A stretch of 64,000 bases of DNA, from NCBI RefSeq assembly GCF_016907925.1, contig NZ_JAFBCZ010000025.1, forward strand, positions 1-64,000, read 5' to 3'. Under the pieces are notes generated by a model. That model was given only the letters and a program-made list of their open reading frames with translations. It was not told the DNA's origin and ran no database searches. Positions 31,315 through 40,784 of the stretch are shown here, in pieces. The DNA is from Herpetosiphon giganteus. Lineage in GTDB: Bacteria > Chloroflexota > Chloroflexia > Chloroflexales > Herpetosiphonaceae. Position 1 is the stretch's first letter; each line of letters opens with the position of its first letter. The position numbers and the translations under genes were made by a program.

Positions 31315-31713
31315 TTATTCTGGCACGTTAAAATCAAAATTGGCTTGATATTCTTTGCCCGCAAATTCGGCAAAGACGCTGACTGACCACGCCCCGCTCA
31401 TGGTGTAGATGCCTTGGGCGCGATAATTGCCGTTGCCCTCGCCTTTGGCTAGCGGTTTGTTCTGGCCCATCGGCATCGACGGCATATCAATATCCAAATA
31501 GACATCAGCATTATCAACGGGCTGGCCATCTTGGCTGACATTAATTACCCAAGTTTGGTCTGTATTTGGCTTTAGCGGGCTTTCCGACGTGAGTTTGAGC
31601 GTCACGCCATCAACGGTTTTTTCGACCGGAGCCGGTACTTGCGCCCCATCATTGCCGCCACATGCAACCAAACTCGTCAATACCAATAAGCAGATTAAAA
31701 GTTGTTTTAACAC
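31315..31713 (-). CDS. Lipoprotein with YtkA/FixH-like domain
   Basis: A GTG at 31713 with GAGGAG six bases upstream gives a 132-aa product with a lipoprotein signal (LICLLVLTSLVACGG). The rest is an immunoglobulin-like YtkA-type domain: GVTLKLTSESPLKPN, VYLDIDMPSMPMGQ and GAWSVSVFAEF. The methionine-rich PSMPMGQ part may bind copper, as such domains occur near copper-handling and cytochrome oxidase genes. It is next to a small membrane protein gene. The ATG further up would place coding before the signal and is disfavoured. Confidence 0.8.
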   Translation of the reverse strand: MLKQLLICLLVLTSLVACGGNDGAQVPAPVEKTVDGVTLKLTSESPLKPNTDQTWVINVSQDGQPVDNADVYLDIDMPSMPMGQNKPLAKGEGNGNYRAQGIYTMSGAWSVSVFAEFAGKEYQANFDFNVPE

Positions 31714-31762
31714 AAGATACTCCTCAAAAATAGCATTATTCAGCAATTTAATTGGTATGCGC

Positions 31763-32158
31763 TTATTTTGGTGGCGGTGCAAGCGGTGGCTGTGAGGCTT
31801 GGCTTTGCCAGATCAGCGGGGCAGGCGAATATTTGCGCCAATGCCAGCTTAACATCACAATCAATCCAGCATGACCAAGCAGCTTAAATAGCCCTTGGTT
31901 GGCTGGATTCGGGTTTGAATTCGGAGCATGGGTGTGAAGCAAATTGGCTGGTGGCTGGGATTCGGCGATCAAACAGATAAATATGCCCGCATCGAGCGGC
32001 TGATTTGCAGCACTCAATTCGTTTGAGCGATCGCAATGCCACAAGCAACTCAGCGGGTTTAGCCAGCCAAGCATGAGGATGCAGAGTAACCCCAGCCAAC
32101 GCTGCTGGCTGCTTGAAACGCTTGAGTGCTCGATTAAACGTAACGTCGCCGTTTGCAT
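31763..32158 (-). CDS. Small membrane protein
   Basis: The 131-aa product has hydrophobic segments (WLGLLCILMLGWLNPLSCLWHC and LLGHAGLIVMLSWHW). The periplasmic-type loop is His/Asn/Pro-rich (LLHTHAPNSNPNPANQ) and the tail is Pro-rich. The His and Cys content resembles DUF2946-type proteins seen with metal genes, which would fit the neighbouring YtkA-like lipoprotein; this is inference. Confidence 0.65.
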   Translation of the reverse strand: MQTATLRLIEHSSVSSSQQRWLGLLCILMLGWLNPLSCLWHCDRSNELSAANQPLDAGIFICLIAESQPPANLLHTHAPNSNPNPANQGLFKLLGHAGLIVMLSWHWRKYSPAPLIWQSQASQPPLAPPPK

Positions 32159-32220
32159 GCCAATCCATAAATTCGATAATCACTCAGGTTATCGTATCAC
32201 AGATTTTAGGGGCTTAAATG

Positions 32221-32259
32221 CTTCATTGCCCACAGTTAAATTAACTATGAGCAATGAAG
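32221..32259 (-). terminator. Terminator of aspS
   Basis: CTTCATTGC (32221-32229) and GCAATGAAG (32251-32259) enclose AGTTAA/TTAACT arms, giving a long hairpin just after the aspS stop. Confidence 0.65.
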
Positions 32260-32273
32260 TGGTGAATGATCAA

Positions 32274-34058
32274 TTAGCCGCGTGGCTCAACGCCATCGGC
32301 CAAGCGCAAGCCAAGCTCGCGCAATTGCTTGCTATCGACCGACGATGGTGCGTTCATCATCAGGTCTTCGGCGCGTTGGGTTTTGGGGAAGGCAATCACG
32401 TCGCGAATGTTGTCGGTATCGGCCAGCAACATCACTAAGCGATCGATGCCTGGAGCCATGCCGCCGTGGGGTGGCGCGCCATATTCGAAGGCTTCCAACA
32501 TATGCCCGAAGCGTTTTTGAATTTCTTCTGGGCTGTAGGGCAAGCGATCGAAAATGTATTGTTGAATGCTGCGATCATGAATCCGAATTGAGCCTGATGC
32601 CAACTCGTAGCCATTGCAGACCAAATCGTAGGAAGCGGCGCGCACGCCTTCGAACTCGCCGCGCTGCATTTTCTCCACATCAGCAGGGTTAACCATACAG
32701 AAGGGGTGGTGAGCAGCATCCCATTCGCCGCTCTCGGCGTTGTATTCAAACATTGGGAAGTCGATGACCCATGCAAAATGCATCAGATCTTTGTCGGCGA
32801 GATCAAGCCGTTTGGCCATTTCGCGCCGCACTTTATCCAACGAGGCGGCGACAACTGCTGGTTTATCGGCAACATACACGATTAAATCGCCTGCTTCTGC
32901 TGCGGTCGCAGTTTTCAGTTGCTCAAGTTGGGCTGGCTCGAAGAATTTAGCAATTGGCGAGCGCACGCTGCCATCAGCTTCGATTGCCATCCAGGCCATG
33001 CCTTTGGCTCCGCCAATTTTGGCAACTTCTTGCAAATCGTCAATTTGCTTGCGCGAATAGCTGCCACAGCCAGGCAAGCGAATCGCCTGCACCTTGCCAC
33101 CGCTGCTGAGTGCGCCAGTAAACACGCCAAATTGGCTATCTTTGACGATTTCGCCAACATTGACAAACTTCAAATCGTAGCGCAAATCGGGCTTGTCTGA
33201 GCCATAATATTCAATCGCATCGGCGTAGGTCAAGCGTGGGAAGGGCGAAACCAGCCGTTTGTGTGGCGTAACATTGGCAACCAATTCGGTCATCAAGCGC
33301 TCAACCACATCGAGCACATCATCTTGCTCAACAAAGCTCATTTCAATGTCGAGTTGGGTGAATTCTGGCTGACGGTCGGCGCGTAAATCTTCATCGCGCA
33401 TACAACGCGCAATTTGAAAATACTTGTCGATGCCCGAAACCATCAGCAGTTGTTTGAGCTGCTGTGGCGATTGGGGCAAAGCGTAAAATTCGCCTGGGTG
33501 CAAGCGGCTTGGCACGAGATAGTCGCGTGCGCCTTCGGGCGTGCTTTTCATCAAAATTGGGGTTTCAATTTCCCAAAAACCCTCACGATCCATCCAATCG
33601 CGCATAAATTTGATGGTGCGATGGCGCAAGCCAAGGATATGCTGCTGGCGTTCGCGGCGCAATTCGATATAGCGATATTTCAAACGCAGCGCTTCATCTT
33701 CGCCGCCATCACGATTGACCAAGATCGGAGGAGTTTTGGCAGTGTTGAGGATTTTGGCGCTTTGAACTTCGATTTCAATTGCGCCAGTATCCAAATTGGC
33801 ATTCTCTGCCCCAGCAAGCCGTGATCGAACGCGGCCAGTTACTTGAATCACATACTCGTTTTTGATGCTATCAAGCACAGCGCGCGCTTCAGGATTCGAC
33901 GACGGATCGACAATCACTTGCGTCAAGCCATAGCGATCGCGCAAATCGATAAACAGCACCGTGCCATGGTCACGGCGGCGATGAACCCAACCAGCTAACG
34001 TCACGGTTTGGTCGATGTGGTCGCGGCGCAACTCGCCGCAAGTGTGAGTTCGGAGCAT
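32274..34058 (-). CDS. aspS: Aspartyl-tRNA synthetase
   Basis: The 594-aa product starts [15 protein letters not shown] at 34058 after GAGGAG. N-terminal OB-fold anticodon domain: [14 protein letters not shown]. Class II motifs: motif 2 FRQI-type region with [20 protein letters not shown], a flipping-loop [14 protein letters not shown] and motif 3 [14 protein letters not shown]. The bacterial insertion domain is present, so it is the bacterial-type enzyme charging tRNA-Asp. The product is full length; the longer frame upstream adds unrelated residues. Confidence 0.98.
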   Translation of the reverse strand: MLRTHTCGELRRDHIDQTVTLAGWVHRRRDHGTVLFIDLRDRYGLTQVIVDPSSNPEARAVLDSIKNEYVIQVTGRVRSRLAGAENANLDTGAIEIEVQSAKILNTAKTPPILVNRDGGEDEALRLKYRYIELRRERQQHILGLRHRTIKFMRDWMDREGFWEIETPILMKSTPEGARDYLVPSRLHPGEFYALPQSPQQLKQLLMVSGIDKYFQIARCMRDEDLRADRQPEFTQLDIEMSFVEQDDVLDVVERLMTELVANVTPHKRLVSPFPRLTYADAIEYYGSDKPDLRYDLKFVNVGEIVKDSQFGVFTGALSSGGKVQAIRLPGCGSYSRKQIDDLQEVAKIGGAKGMAWMAIEADGSVRSPIAKFFEPAQLEQLKTATAAEAGDLIVYVADKPAVVAASLDKVRREMAKRLDLADKDLMHFAWVIDFPMFEYNAESGEWDAAHHPFCMVNPADVEKMQRGEFEGVRAASYDLVCNGYELASGSIRIHDRSIQQYIFDRLPYSPEEIQKRFGHMLEAFEYGAPPHGGMAPGIDRLVMLLADTDNIRDVIAFPKTQRAEDLMMNAPSSVDSKQLRELGLRLADGVEPRG

Positions 34059-34319
34059 ACGACTGCTCTCCTCGCGTTTGGATAATAACAAAGCCAAAGC
34101 CACGCCAAGAAGCGGCACGTCGGTGTGCAACCAGCGTTGAGATCGCGGCTAGAGCCGTTGGGCGACAACACAATGTTGCGTATTTTAACACAAGGATGTG
34201 CTTGTGTCGCATCTGGCTTTTATGCTATCCTTCAGCAACCATCAATCGCAGTCCTTCAGCTGCAACATTTTAATAATTACCACGTACAGAAGCTACACTC
34301 GGATGTGGAGAAAACGCTC

Positions 34320-34922
34320 ATGAAGGTATGGACAACGTGGTACAACCTACCATTTTTGATTAGTCTTGGTCTTGGTTTGGTTTTTGCGGTTTTGCAAATC
34401 GTTGGTGGCTTCGGCGATCACGATAGCGATGCCGATCTTGATAGTGATGGCCACGGTATGTTTGATGCCGCCCTCGATACACTCGGGGTTGGCAAAGTGC
34501 CCCTCATGTTTATCCTCGTCAGTTTCTTATCGCTCTTTGGCTTAATTGGGTTGTTGCTGAATGCCGTAGCAGTGCAAGTTGGCAGCGGCTACCAGAGCTG
34601 GTTTTTTGGCTTGATTTTGCTATTGAGCTTGCTGCTGGCCTTTTTTGGTACCAGCCGCACCAGCCGAATCTTCGCAAAATTGGCTCCCGAAAGTACCAAC
34701 GCGATTGGCTTTGAACAATTGGTTGGGCGGGTTGGCCGCGTGAGTAGCCCAACGATTAGTATGACCTACGGTCGGGTTGAAGTACGCGATCCGCATGGCT
34801 TATTACACACGGTGTTTGCCCAATTAGCCACTGGCGAGCCATTACCAATCAATACCGAGGTCGCCTTGGTTGAATACGATAGTACGAAACGCTGTTTTAT
34901 TGCCAAACAATTTCGCCATTAG
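34320..34922 (+). CDS. YqiJ/NfeD-like membrane protein, flotillin partner
   Basis: The 200-aa product has an N-terminal membrane helix (LPFLISLGLGLVFAVLQIVGG). A short Asp-rich stretch, two more helices (MFILVSFLSLFGLIGLLLN and WFFGLILLLSLLLAFFG) and a C-terminal OB-fold domain (GFEQLVGRVGRVSSP to EVALVEYD) follow. This is the YqiJ/YuaF type that lies beside a flotillin gene and shares its membrane microdomain. The flotillin gene follows 139 bases later on the same strand. Confidence 0.85.
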   Translation: MKVWTTWYNLPFLISLGLGLVFAVLQIVGGFGDHDSDADLDSDGHGMFDAALDTLGVGKVPLMFILVSFLSLFGLIGLLLNAVAVQVGSGYQSWFFGLILLLSLLLAFFGTSRTSRIFAKLAPESTNAIGFEQLVGRVGRVSSPTISMTYGRVEVRDPHGLLHTVFAQLATGEPLPINTEVALVEYDSTKRCFIAKQFRH

Positions 34923-35061
34923 GTCGTGTTTATGAAATGTAAGGAAGCATTGAATGTGATATTTGCTTGAAAAAGAAGGCTTATTTTACGAGGGAACGTC
35001 TCTAGGGTGGCTATTTGAGTATGTATATGGACCATCCCTGGTTATAAAGGAGTAATCGCTA

Positions 35062-37296
35062 ATGGAACAAATTGCAATCTTGGTTGGGGTAGCAATCCTG
35101 GTCGTCATTCTGTTGATAGTCGTGTTTTTTGCGTTGGTTAATCACTTTTATGTCAAAGCTCCCGCTGATCGTACCTACGTGCGAACTGGCGGCAGCAAAC
35201 CAAAAGTGGTTTTCAACGGCGGTAGCTGGGTTATTCCAGCTTTCCACGAAATTACGTGGGTCGATTTGCGCACGATGGATATTGATGTTGAGCGTACTGA
35301 GGCCAATGCCTTGCTCACGATCGACCCGCAATATGCCGATATTCGGGCGATTTTCTTTATCAAAGTTAATCCAATTGCCGAAGATATTGAGCGCGCCGCT
35401 CGTACCATTGGCGGTAAAGAAGTCAATACTGATAGTGTTAAACGCTTGGTTGAAAGCAAATTGGAAGGTGCGTTGCGTGACGTAGCCGCAACCTTCACCT
35501 TGATGTCGTTGCACCAAGAACGCGAAAAATTTGTTGAACGAGTGCAAAATTTGGTTCGTAGTGATTTAGCTGAAAATGGTTTGGTATTGGAAGCTGTTTC
35601 GATTACTGCATTGAAGAGTGCCCGCCAAGGCAGTTTTGGCACCGATGATGTGTTCGGCGCACAAGTGGCCCGCGCCAATGCAGAAGTTATTCAGCAAGCG
35701 CTCAAACAACGCAACGAAATTGATCAATTGACCCAAACCGAAATTGCCAAGCGCAATGCAACCGCCGAGCAAGAGCGCAACACGATTGAGCGCCAAAAAC
35801 AGCTTGAAATTGCCCGCCGTAATGCCAGCACCTCGCAGGAGCAAAATGATATTGAACGCTCAAGCGAATTGGAAATTACCCGCCGTAATGCTGATGTTGA
35901 CCAAGAAAAATTGAATTTAGAGCGGAATCTCTCGCAAGCGCGTGCCACCCAACAACGTGAAATTTTGATTCGCGAATCAGAAGAGCGCACTGCTGCCGAG
36001 CGCGTTGCCTACGAACAACAACAATCTGCTGAATTAAGTCGGGTTGAAAAAGAACGCACCATCGCCGAAGCAGAAAAGCTCAAAGAACAAGCGGTGATGT
36101 TGGCTGAACAACGCAAACAACAAGCGATTCAGTTGGCCGAACAAGAACGCCAGCGCGAAGTCCAGCGCAGCCAAGTTTTGCGTGAACAAGCTGTTCAAGT
36201 GGCCGACCGCGAACGCCAAGTTGCATTGGCCCAAGAGCAAGCCAAGCTGGAACAGGCTGAAAAAGATCGGTTGGCAATTGCTGCTGAGCGTGAAGCTGCC
36301 GAACAAGGCGTGGTCACGGTGCAAGAACGCGCTGCCGCTGAACGCGAAGCGCAAATTCAAATTATCAATGCTGAACGTGATGCCAAGCGCGAAATTATCA
36401 ATCGCAAAAATGAAGTCGAGCTTGAAACCTTCCGCCAAATTAAGCAGGCCGAAGCCGATGCTGAAGCCTTGAACAAGAAGGCAACCGCTGAAGCAACTGC
36501 TGCGATTAAGATGGCCGAAGCCCGTCGTACCGAAGCCCAAGCAATGTCTGATGCGGAAATTCTGCGCGCTGAAGCCAATAAATCAACGGTTGCTTCGCAA
36601 GGTTTGGCTGAAGCTGAAGTGATCAAGGCCAAAGCTGAAGCCTCACGGATTGAAGCTGATGCGATTCGCGAACGTGGTTTGGCCGAAGCTGAAGCTGCGC
36701 GGGCCAAAGCGCTGGCCGAAGCCGAAGGTCAAAAAGCCTTGGCCGAAGCCTTGGCTGCTCACGCTGGGGTAGCCCAAGAGCTGGAACTGGAACGGATTCG
36801 CATGCACGCCCAAGTTGAAATTGGCGTGGCGCAAGCTAAAGCCATGGGCGAAGCAATGGCCGCGATGGACTTCAAGCTTTATGGTACGCCAGAAACGGCC
36901 CAACAAATCCTGCGCATGATCGGCTTGGCCGACGGGGTTGGCAGCTTGATCAACACCGCACCAGCGCCGTTGAAAGAGCTTGGCAATCGTTTGATCAGCC
37001 GCGTATTGCCAACTAATGGCAATGGCGATGCTGAAAAGCCCGCCAGCAATTCCAATGGCATGAATTTGGCCTCGGCGCAGCCCGTGTTGCGCGAAGCAGC
37101 TTTGATTGCCAGCCAATACTTGAGCGCCGAAGAATTGCAAAGCCTAACGGTTGGCGCAGCTCTCGAACAAGTGTTGAGTGTCGCTAGCGCAGACCAACAG
37201 CCAGTGTTGCATAAAGTGCAGGGAATGCTGCAATTGATGCCACAATTGGCCGAACAACCACTGAGCAGCGTGCTGATGTTGGTCCAAAATAGCTAA
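35062..37296 (+). CDS. Flotillin family protein (YqiK/FloT type)
   Basis: The 744-aa protein starts after AAAGGAG. It has an N-terminal membrane helix (AILVGVAILVVILLIVVFFAL) and an SPFH/PHB domain of about 200 residues with PQYADIRAIFFIKVNP. A very long Glu/Ala/Gln-rich coiled coil (about 210-600) and a short C-terminal region follow. Flotillins organise membrane microdomains; they appear with NfeD/YqiJ proteins as here. The coiled coil is longer than in FloT but normal for YqiK types. Confidence 0.92.
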   Translation: MEQIAILVGVAILVVILLIVVFFALVNHFYVKAPADRTYVRTGGSKPKVVFNGGSWVIPAFHEITWVDLRTMDIDVERTEANALLTIDPQYADIRAIFFIKVNPIAEDIERAARTIGGKEVNTDSVKRLVESKLEGALRDVAATFTLMSLHQEREKFVERVQNLVRSDLAENGLVLEAVSITALKSARQGSFGTDDVFGAQVARANAEVIQQALKQRNEIDQLTQTEIAKRNATAEQERNTIERQKQLEIARRNASTSQEQNDIERSSELEITRRNADVDQEKLNLERNLSQARATQQREILIRESEERTAAERVAYEQQQSAELSRVEKERTIAEAEKLKEQAVMLAEQRKQQAIQLAEQERQREVQRSQVLREQAVQVADRERQVALAQEQAKLEQAEKDRLAIAAEREAAEQGVVTVQERAAAEREAQIQIINAERDAKREIINRKNEVELETFRQIKQAEADAEALNKKATAEATAAIKMAEARRTEAQAMSDAEILRAEANKSTVASQGLAEAEVIKAKAEASRIEADAIRERGLAEAEAARAKALAEAEGQKALAEALAAHAGVAQELELERIRMHAQVEIGVAQAKAMGEAMAAMDFKLYGTPETAQQILRMIGLADGVGSLINTAPAPLKELGNRLISRVLPTNGNGDAEKPASNSNGMNLASAQPVLREAALIASQYLSAEELQSLTVGAALEQVLSVASADQQPVLHKVQGMLQLMPQLAEQPLSSVLMLVQNS

Positions 37297-37309
37297 ACTA
37301 GTGGTCGCT

Positions 37310-37340
37310 GGCTGCTCGTACTTGGCCAGTGCGAGCAGCC
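37310..37340 (+). terminator. Terminator after flotillin
   Basis: GGCTGCTCGTACT (37310-37322) and AGTGCGAGCAGCC (37328-37340) form a long hairpin with one mismatch, followed by ATTGCTGTTTAAT. Confidence 0.7.
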
Positions 37341-37457
37341 ATTGCTGTTTAATAATTGAGTTTCGCCAGCCAAGCTGCTAGAATCGTGACAATTGGTGGT
37401 ACGGAAATCGCAGTAGTAGCTGTAGGATTATGTGCTTAGCACCAAAGGAGTTGTTGT

Positions 37458-38345
37458 ATGTCGAAGGCATTAACCGACCTGTTTGCCGAAATAACCAACA
37501 ATCTAGCCGATGAACGTGATTCATTGAATGCACTTGATGGGGTTGGCGATGGCGATGCTGGCGATAATATGGTCAGCAATTTTGAAACAATCACCAAGAC
37601 GCTCCGCCAAAATGAAGGCCAAGGCTCGGTTGATCAGGCTTTACGCGCTGCTAGCCATGCCTTGCGCACCTCGGGCAAAGGCCCAACCGCGCCAATGTAT
37701 GCCAACGGTTTGGACCAAGCTGCCAACGATCTCCAAGGCAAGACCTCGTTTGGGGTCAACGATATTATGAAATTGCTTGGCGGTTTGTTGGGCGGGGTGC
37801 AAAATACGCCTGGGGTCAAGCAACAAGGCGAGGGCGGGATTCTCGACGGCCTCGTGCCTGGCGTGACCACCTTTATGCAATCGCGCAACAACGGCAAATC
37901 GACGCTCGAAGCGCTGATGGATGGCTACAAAGCCTCACAACGTGGCGCATATGGCACGAGCCAGCAAGGTTCAGGCTTTGGTCTATTTGGCAATAATGAC
38001 ACATCTGGCAAGGTCGATCCCGGCGCTGCTGGCGCTAGCTCGTTGCTTGGCAGCTTGCTGCAAACCTTGCTTGCCAATGGTCTCAGCGCAGGCCGCGGCG
38101 AGCCATCCAAAACCAGTGGTTTTGAAGAGTTGTTTGGTGGCGGCCAACAACAGCAACAACCACCCCAAGGCGGCGGTGGCTACGGCGATCCACTTGGTGG
38201 GCTTGGTGGCTTAGGCGATTTGTTCGGCCAATTGTTTGGCGGCGGTGGCGGCATGTTTGGCGGCCAGCCCCAACAACAGCAACAACGCCCAAGCAGCGGT
38301 GGCGACGATCCTAAGCCACGCTTGCGCGACCAAGAAGTGATTTAA
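37458..38345 (+). CDS. DhaL/DAK2-like protein with Gly/Gln-rich tail
   Basis: The 295-aa protein has near its N-terminus DGVGDGDAGDNM, which matches the nucleotide-metal loop of DhaL/DAK2 domains (GDGDTGTNM type), and helical surroundings typical of that fold up to about residue 165. The C-terminal 120 residues are Gly/Gln/Ser-rich (GGGQQQQQPPQGGGGYGDP). No DhaK or phosphotransferase partner is nearby. It may be a DAK-type protein with altered role, or bind a nucleotide without phosphorylating dihydroxyacetone. The gene ends in a perfect terminator. Confidence 0.75.
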   Translation: MSKALTDLFAEITNNLADERDSLNALDGVGDGDAGDNMVSNFETITKTLRQNEGQGSVDQALRAASHALRTSGKGPTAPMYANGLDQAANDLQGKTSFGVNDIMKLLGGLLGGVQNTPGVKQQGEGGILDGLVPGVTTFMQSRNNGKSTLEALMDGYKASQRGAYGTSQQGSGFGLFGNNDTSGKVDPGAAGASSLLGSLLQTLLANGLSAGRGEPSKTSGFEELFGGGQQQQQPPQGGGGYGDPLGGLGGLGDLFGQLFGGGGGMFGGQPQQQQQRPSSGGDDPKPRLRDQEVI

Positions 38346-38351
38346 TCGCAG

Positions 38352-38388
38352 TGCGGCGCATGAATTTGGTTCATGCGCCGCAGCTTTT
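38352..38388 (+). terminator. Strong terminator after the DhaL-like gene
   Basis: TGCGGCGCATGAA (38352-38364), loop TTTGG, TTCATGCGCCGCA (38370-38382), then GCTTTTTT: a 13-base perfect stem. It also abuts the end of the convergent exporter gene. Confidence 0.9.
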
Positions 38389-39816
38389 TTAGGCCGCCGA
38401 ATGGCCTAATTCGCTGTGCTCACCATGTTCGGCCATGGTTGCTGCTGCATCGCGGTCGCGGATGAAGAGCGCCACACAGGCCGAAATTAATGCTAAAACT
38501 GCCGCTGCCATGAAGGCATATTGGTAGCTTTGGGCATTTTGATTGATGCCCGTGCCACTATGATTGAGCGCCAAAACGCTGCCCAAAATTGCCACGCCCA
38601 AGGCTGAGCCAAGTTGTTGTTGCATGTTGAAAATGGCTGAAGCCTGACTAGTCGAAGCATGCGGAATTTGGGCAAATACTGCTGCTTCAATTGGCAAAAA
38701 CAGATAGGCCATGCCCACGCCAGTGCCAAACATCAAGGCCCGCACCAACCATAAATTGGTTTCTGCATCAATCGTGCTCATCAGTCCGATCATGACGGCA
38801 ACTCCGAGCACGCCGCCAAAGGTCAAGCGCCGTGGGCCAACTTTGGGGTAGAGCCGCGCCACAAGTTGGCTCGATAATACTACGCCAATCGCTTCGGGCG
38901 AGGTCGTCAAGCCCGATTCGAACGCGCTTGCGCCAGCGACATTTTGCAAAAATTGCGGCATCAAAAAGAGAATCCCGGTGAAGGCCGCCGAGCCGAAAAT
39001 TGCGACCAAATTGCTCACTCGAAACAGCGGAATCGAAAACAGCCGCAGATCAAGCATTGGCTTGGCTTTGGCTAATTCGACAAATACCAAGGCTGCAAGG
39101 CTTACAATGCCAATCGCTGCGCTGCTCAGAATAAGAACCGAACCCCAACCTTTGCTTGCGCCTTCGGTCAAGGTGTAGAGCAAGGCTGCAAAGCCAGCGC
39201 CTGCCAAAATGAAACCAAGCCAATCGAAGGCCCCAACTTGTTCGCGCTCTGGCGTTTGCAGCCAAAGTGCGCCAAAGATCAACGCTGCCAAGCCAATTGG
39301 GCCATTGACGAAAAACACCCAATGCCACGACAAGCGATCGACTAAATAGCCACCCAATACAGGCCCAACCGCTGGTGCAATCACGGTTGGAATAATCAAA
39401 ATCCGCGAAACTTGAATCCGTTGGTGTGGTGGAAAGGTACGAAAAAGCATCGTCGTGCCAACCGGCATGAGTGCCCCAGCAGCGATGCCTTGGGCGGCAC
39501 GGGTCAGCATCAATTGCTCAATATTTTGAGCCAAACCACATGCCATCGAAGCCAAGGTAAATAGGCCAAGCGAGGTCAAAAAGACCCATTTTGTGTCCCA
39601 GCGGTCGCTTAGCCAGCCTGAAGCAGGTATCACAACCGCAAGACAAATTAAGTAGATCACAACGATTGCATTGATTGCGCTGCTACTAGCCCCAAAATCT
39701 TGTTGGATGGTCGCGAGGGCTACGTTGATAATCGTGCCATCCATAATGCTCATAAACAATGCCGCCACGAAGACGACACAAACTGCAATTTTTTGATCGA
39801 TCACGATCCGCTTCAT
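38389..39816 (-). CDS. DHA2-family MFS multidrug exporter
   Basis: The start at 39816 (GAGG five bases upstream) gives 475 aa with about 14 hydrophobic segments. It has MDGTIINVALATI in the first helix, the motif A-like GWLSDRWDTKW and GPVLGGYLVDRLSWHWVFFVN with motif C character, diagnostic of EmrB/QacA drug:H+ antiporters. Substrates cannot be told. The neighbouring AraC gene on the same strand upstream may regulate it. Confidence 0.92.
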   Translation of the reverse strand: MKRIVIDQKIAVCVVFVAALFMSIMDGTIINVALATIQQDFGASSSAINAIVVIYLICLAVVIPASGWLSDRWDTKWVFLTSLGLFTLASMACGLAQNIEQLMLTRAAQGIAAGALMPVGTTMLFRTFPPHQRIQVSRILIIPTVIAPAVGPVLGGYLVDRLSWHWVFFVNGPIGLAALIFGALWLQTPEREQVGAFDWLGFILAGAGFAALLYTLTEGASKGWGSVLILSSAAIGIVSLAALVFVELAKAKPMLDLRLFSIPLFRVSNLVAIFGSAAFTGILFLMPQFLQNVAGASAFESGLTTSPEAIGVVLSSQLVARLYPKVGPRRLTFGGVLGVAVMIGLMSTIDAETNLWLVRALMFGTGVGMAYLFLPIEAAVFAQIPHASTSQASAIFNMQQQLGSALGVAILGSVLALNHSGTGINQNAQSYQYAFMAAAVLALISACVALFIRDRDAAATMAEHGEHSELGHSAA

Positions 39817-39935
39817 GAAAACCTCGTGCTTGCATGCTAACAGATTGCTGGCTAGTAGCTGCTGAAACCTAGCCATCGCTCTATTGTACTCATTGATGGA
39901 GCTTGAAAAAATGGAAAAATTTTGGTCCTAACATA

Positions 39936-40781
39936 TCATTTTTTTGTGCTTTGTTCGCGATAGCGACGCGGCGAAATGCCAAGCTCTTGCTTGAAAAACT
40001 TGCTGAAATGGAAGGGATCGTGAAAGCCGAGGTTGTGGGCAAGCTGTTGAATTGGCAGGCTGGTGAATTGCAGATAGCGCTGGGCTTCGAGCAAAACCCG
40101 TTTGAGAATGAGGCGTTTGGGTGGTTGGCCACTATATTGGCTACTAATTTGGGCCAATTGCGTTTTGCTCAGATTAAGCTGGGTTGCATAATAGTGAATG
40201 TCGTGGTGTTGCTGAAATGCCTGCTCAAGCAAGCCCAAAAATTGGCGATAGATAGCATAATTTGGCTGCTGTGGCTGGTCGTGGGCTGCTTGATTGAGGC
40301 GCTGGCTTTGCCAAAGCAAGGTTAATAATAAATGGCGCAGGCTGTGATATTTGGCTGCACAATCTTCGCGTTGATATTCTTGGGCCAATAAATCAAATAA
40401 ACTATCGATTATGTGGCTATCGGGAGCGCTCAGTTGCAGCCCACCATTGGCCTGAAACAGCGGTTGCTGCTCATGGGCTTGGGGTTGCAAAAATGCTTGA
40501 TCATAACGCAGATAATAGCCATTCAGCTGATCAGCTTGCTCGAACACATGCACCTGGCCTTGGGCAACCAAGGCTAAAGTGTGGGCTTGCAAGCGATACG
40601 ATTGTTGATCAACTTGATGGCGACCAGCGCCAGCCTTGATCCAAAGCAGCTCGTGAAAGCTATGTCGATGGGGCAAATTAACCACATTTGGCAGTTGCTG
40701 TGGCTCAAGTTTGGCGATGAAAATCGGTGCCCAAGCACTATGTTCAAGTGGAATCTGCTCAATCTGATATTTATTTGACAT
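39936..40781 (-). CDS. AraC-family transcription regulator
   Basis: The 281-aa protein has an N-terminal cupin-like effector part with PHRHSFHELLWIKAG (the HRH-E type ligand region). The C-terminal double helix-turn-helix spans about 190-280, with IHYYATQLNLSKTQLAQIS and IQQLAHNLGFHDPFHFSKFFKQELG followed by SPRRYRE. It starts four bases after the preceding phosphatase gene and lies upstream of the exporter gene, a likely target. Confidence 0.92.
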   Translation of the reverse strand: MSNKYQIEQIPLEHSAWAPIFIAKLEPQQLPNVVNLPHRHSFHELLWIKAGAGRHQVDQQSYRLQAHTLALVAQGQVHVFEQADQLNGYYLRYDQAFLQPQAHEQQPLFQANGGLQLSAPDSHIIDSLFDLLAQEYQREDCAAKYHSLRHLLLTLLWQSQRLNQAAHDQPQQPNYAIYRQFLGLLEQAFQQHHDIHYYATQLNLSKTQLAQISSQYSGQPPKRLILKRVLLEAQRYLQFTSLPIQQLAHNLGFHDPFHFSKFFKQELGISPRRYREQSTKK

Positions 40782-40784
40782 AAT

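Noticed and set aside
34059-34130. Longer start of aspS at 34130
   Set aside because: The extra 24 residues do not fit the family; the start at 34058 has GAGGAG upstream and matches the normal AspS N-terminus.
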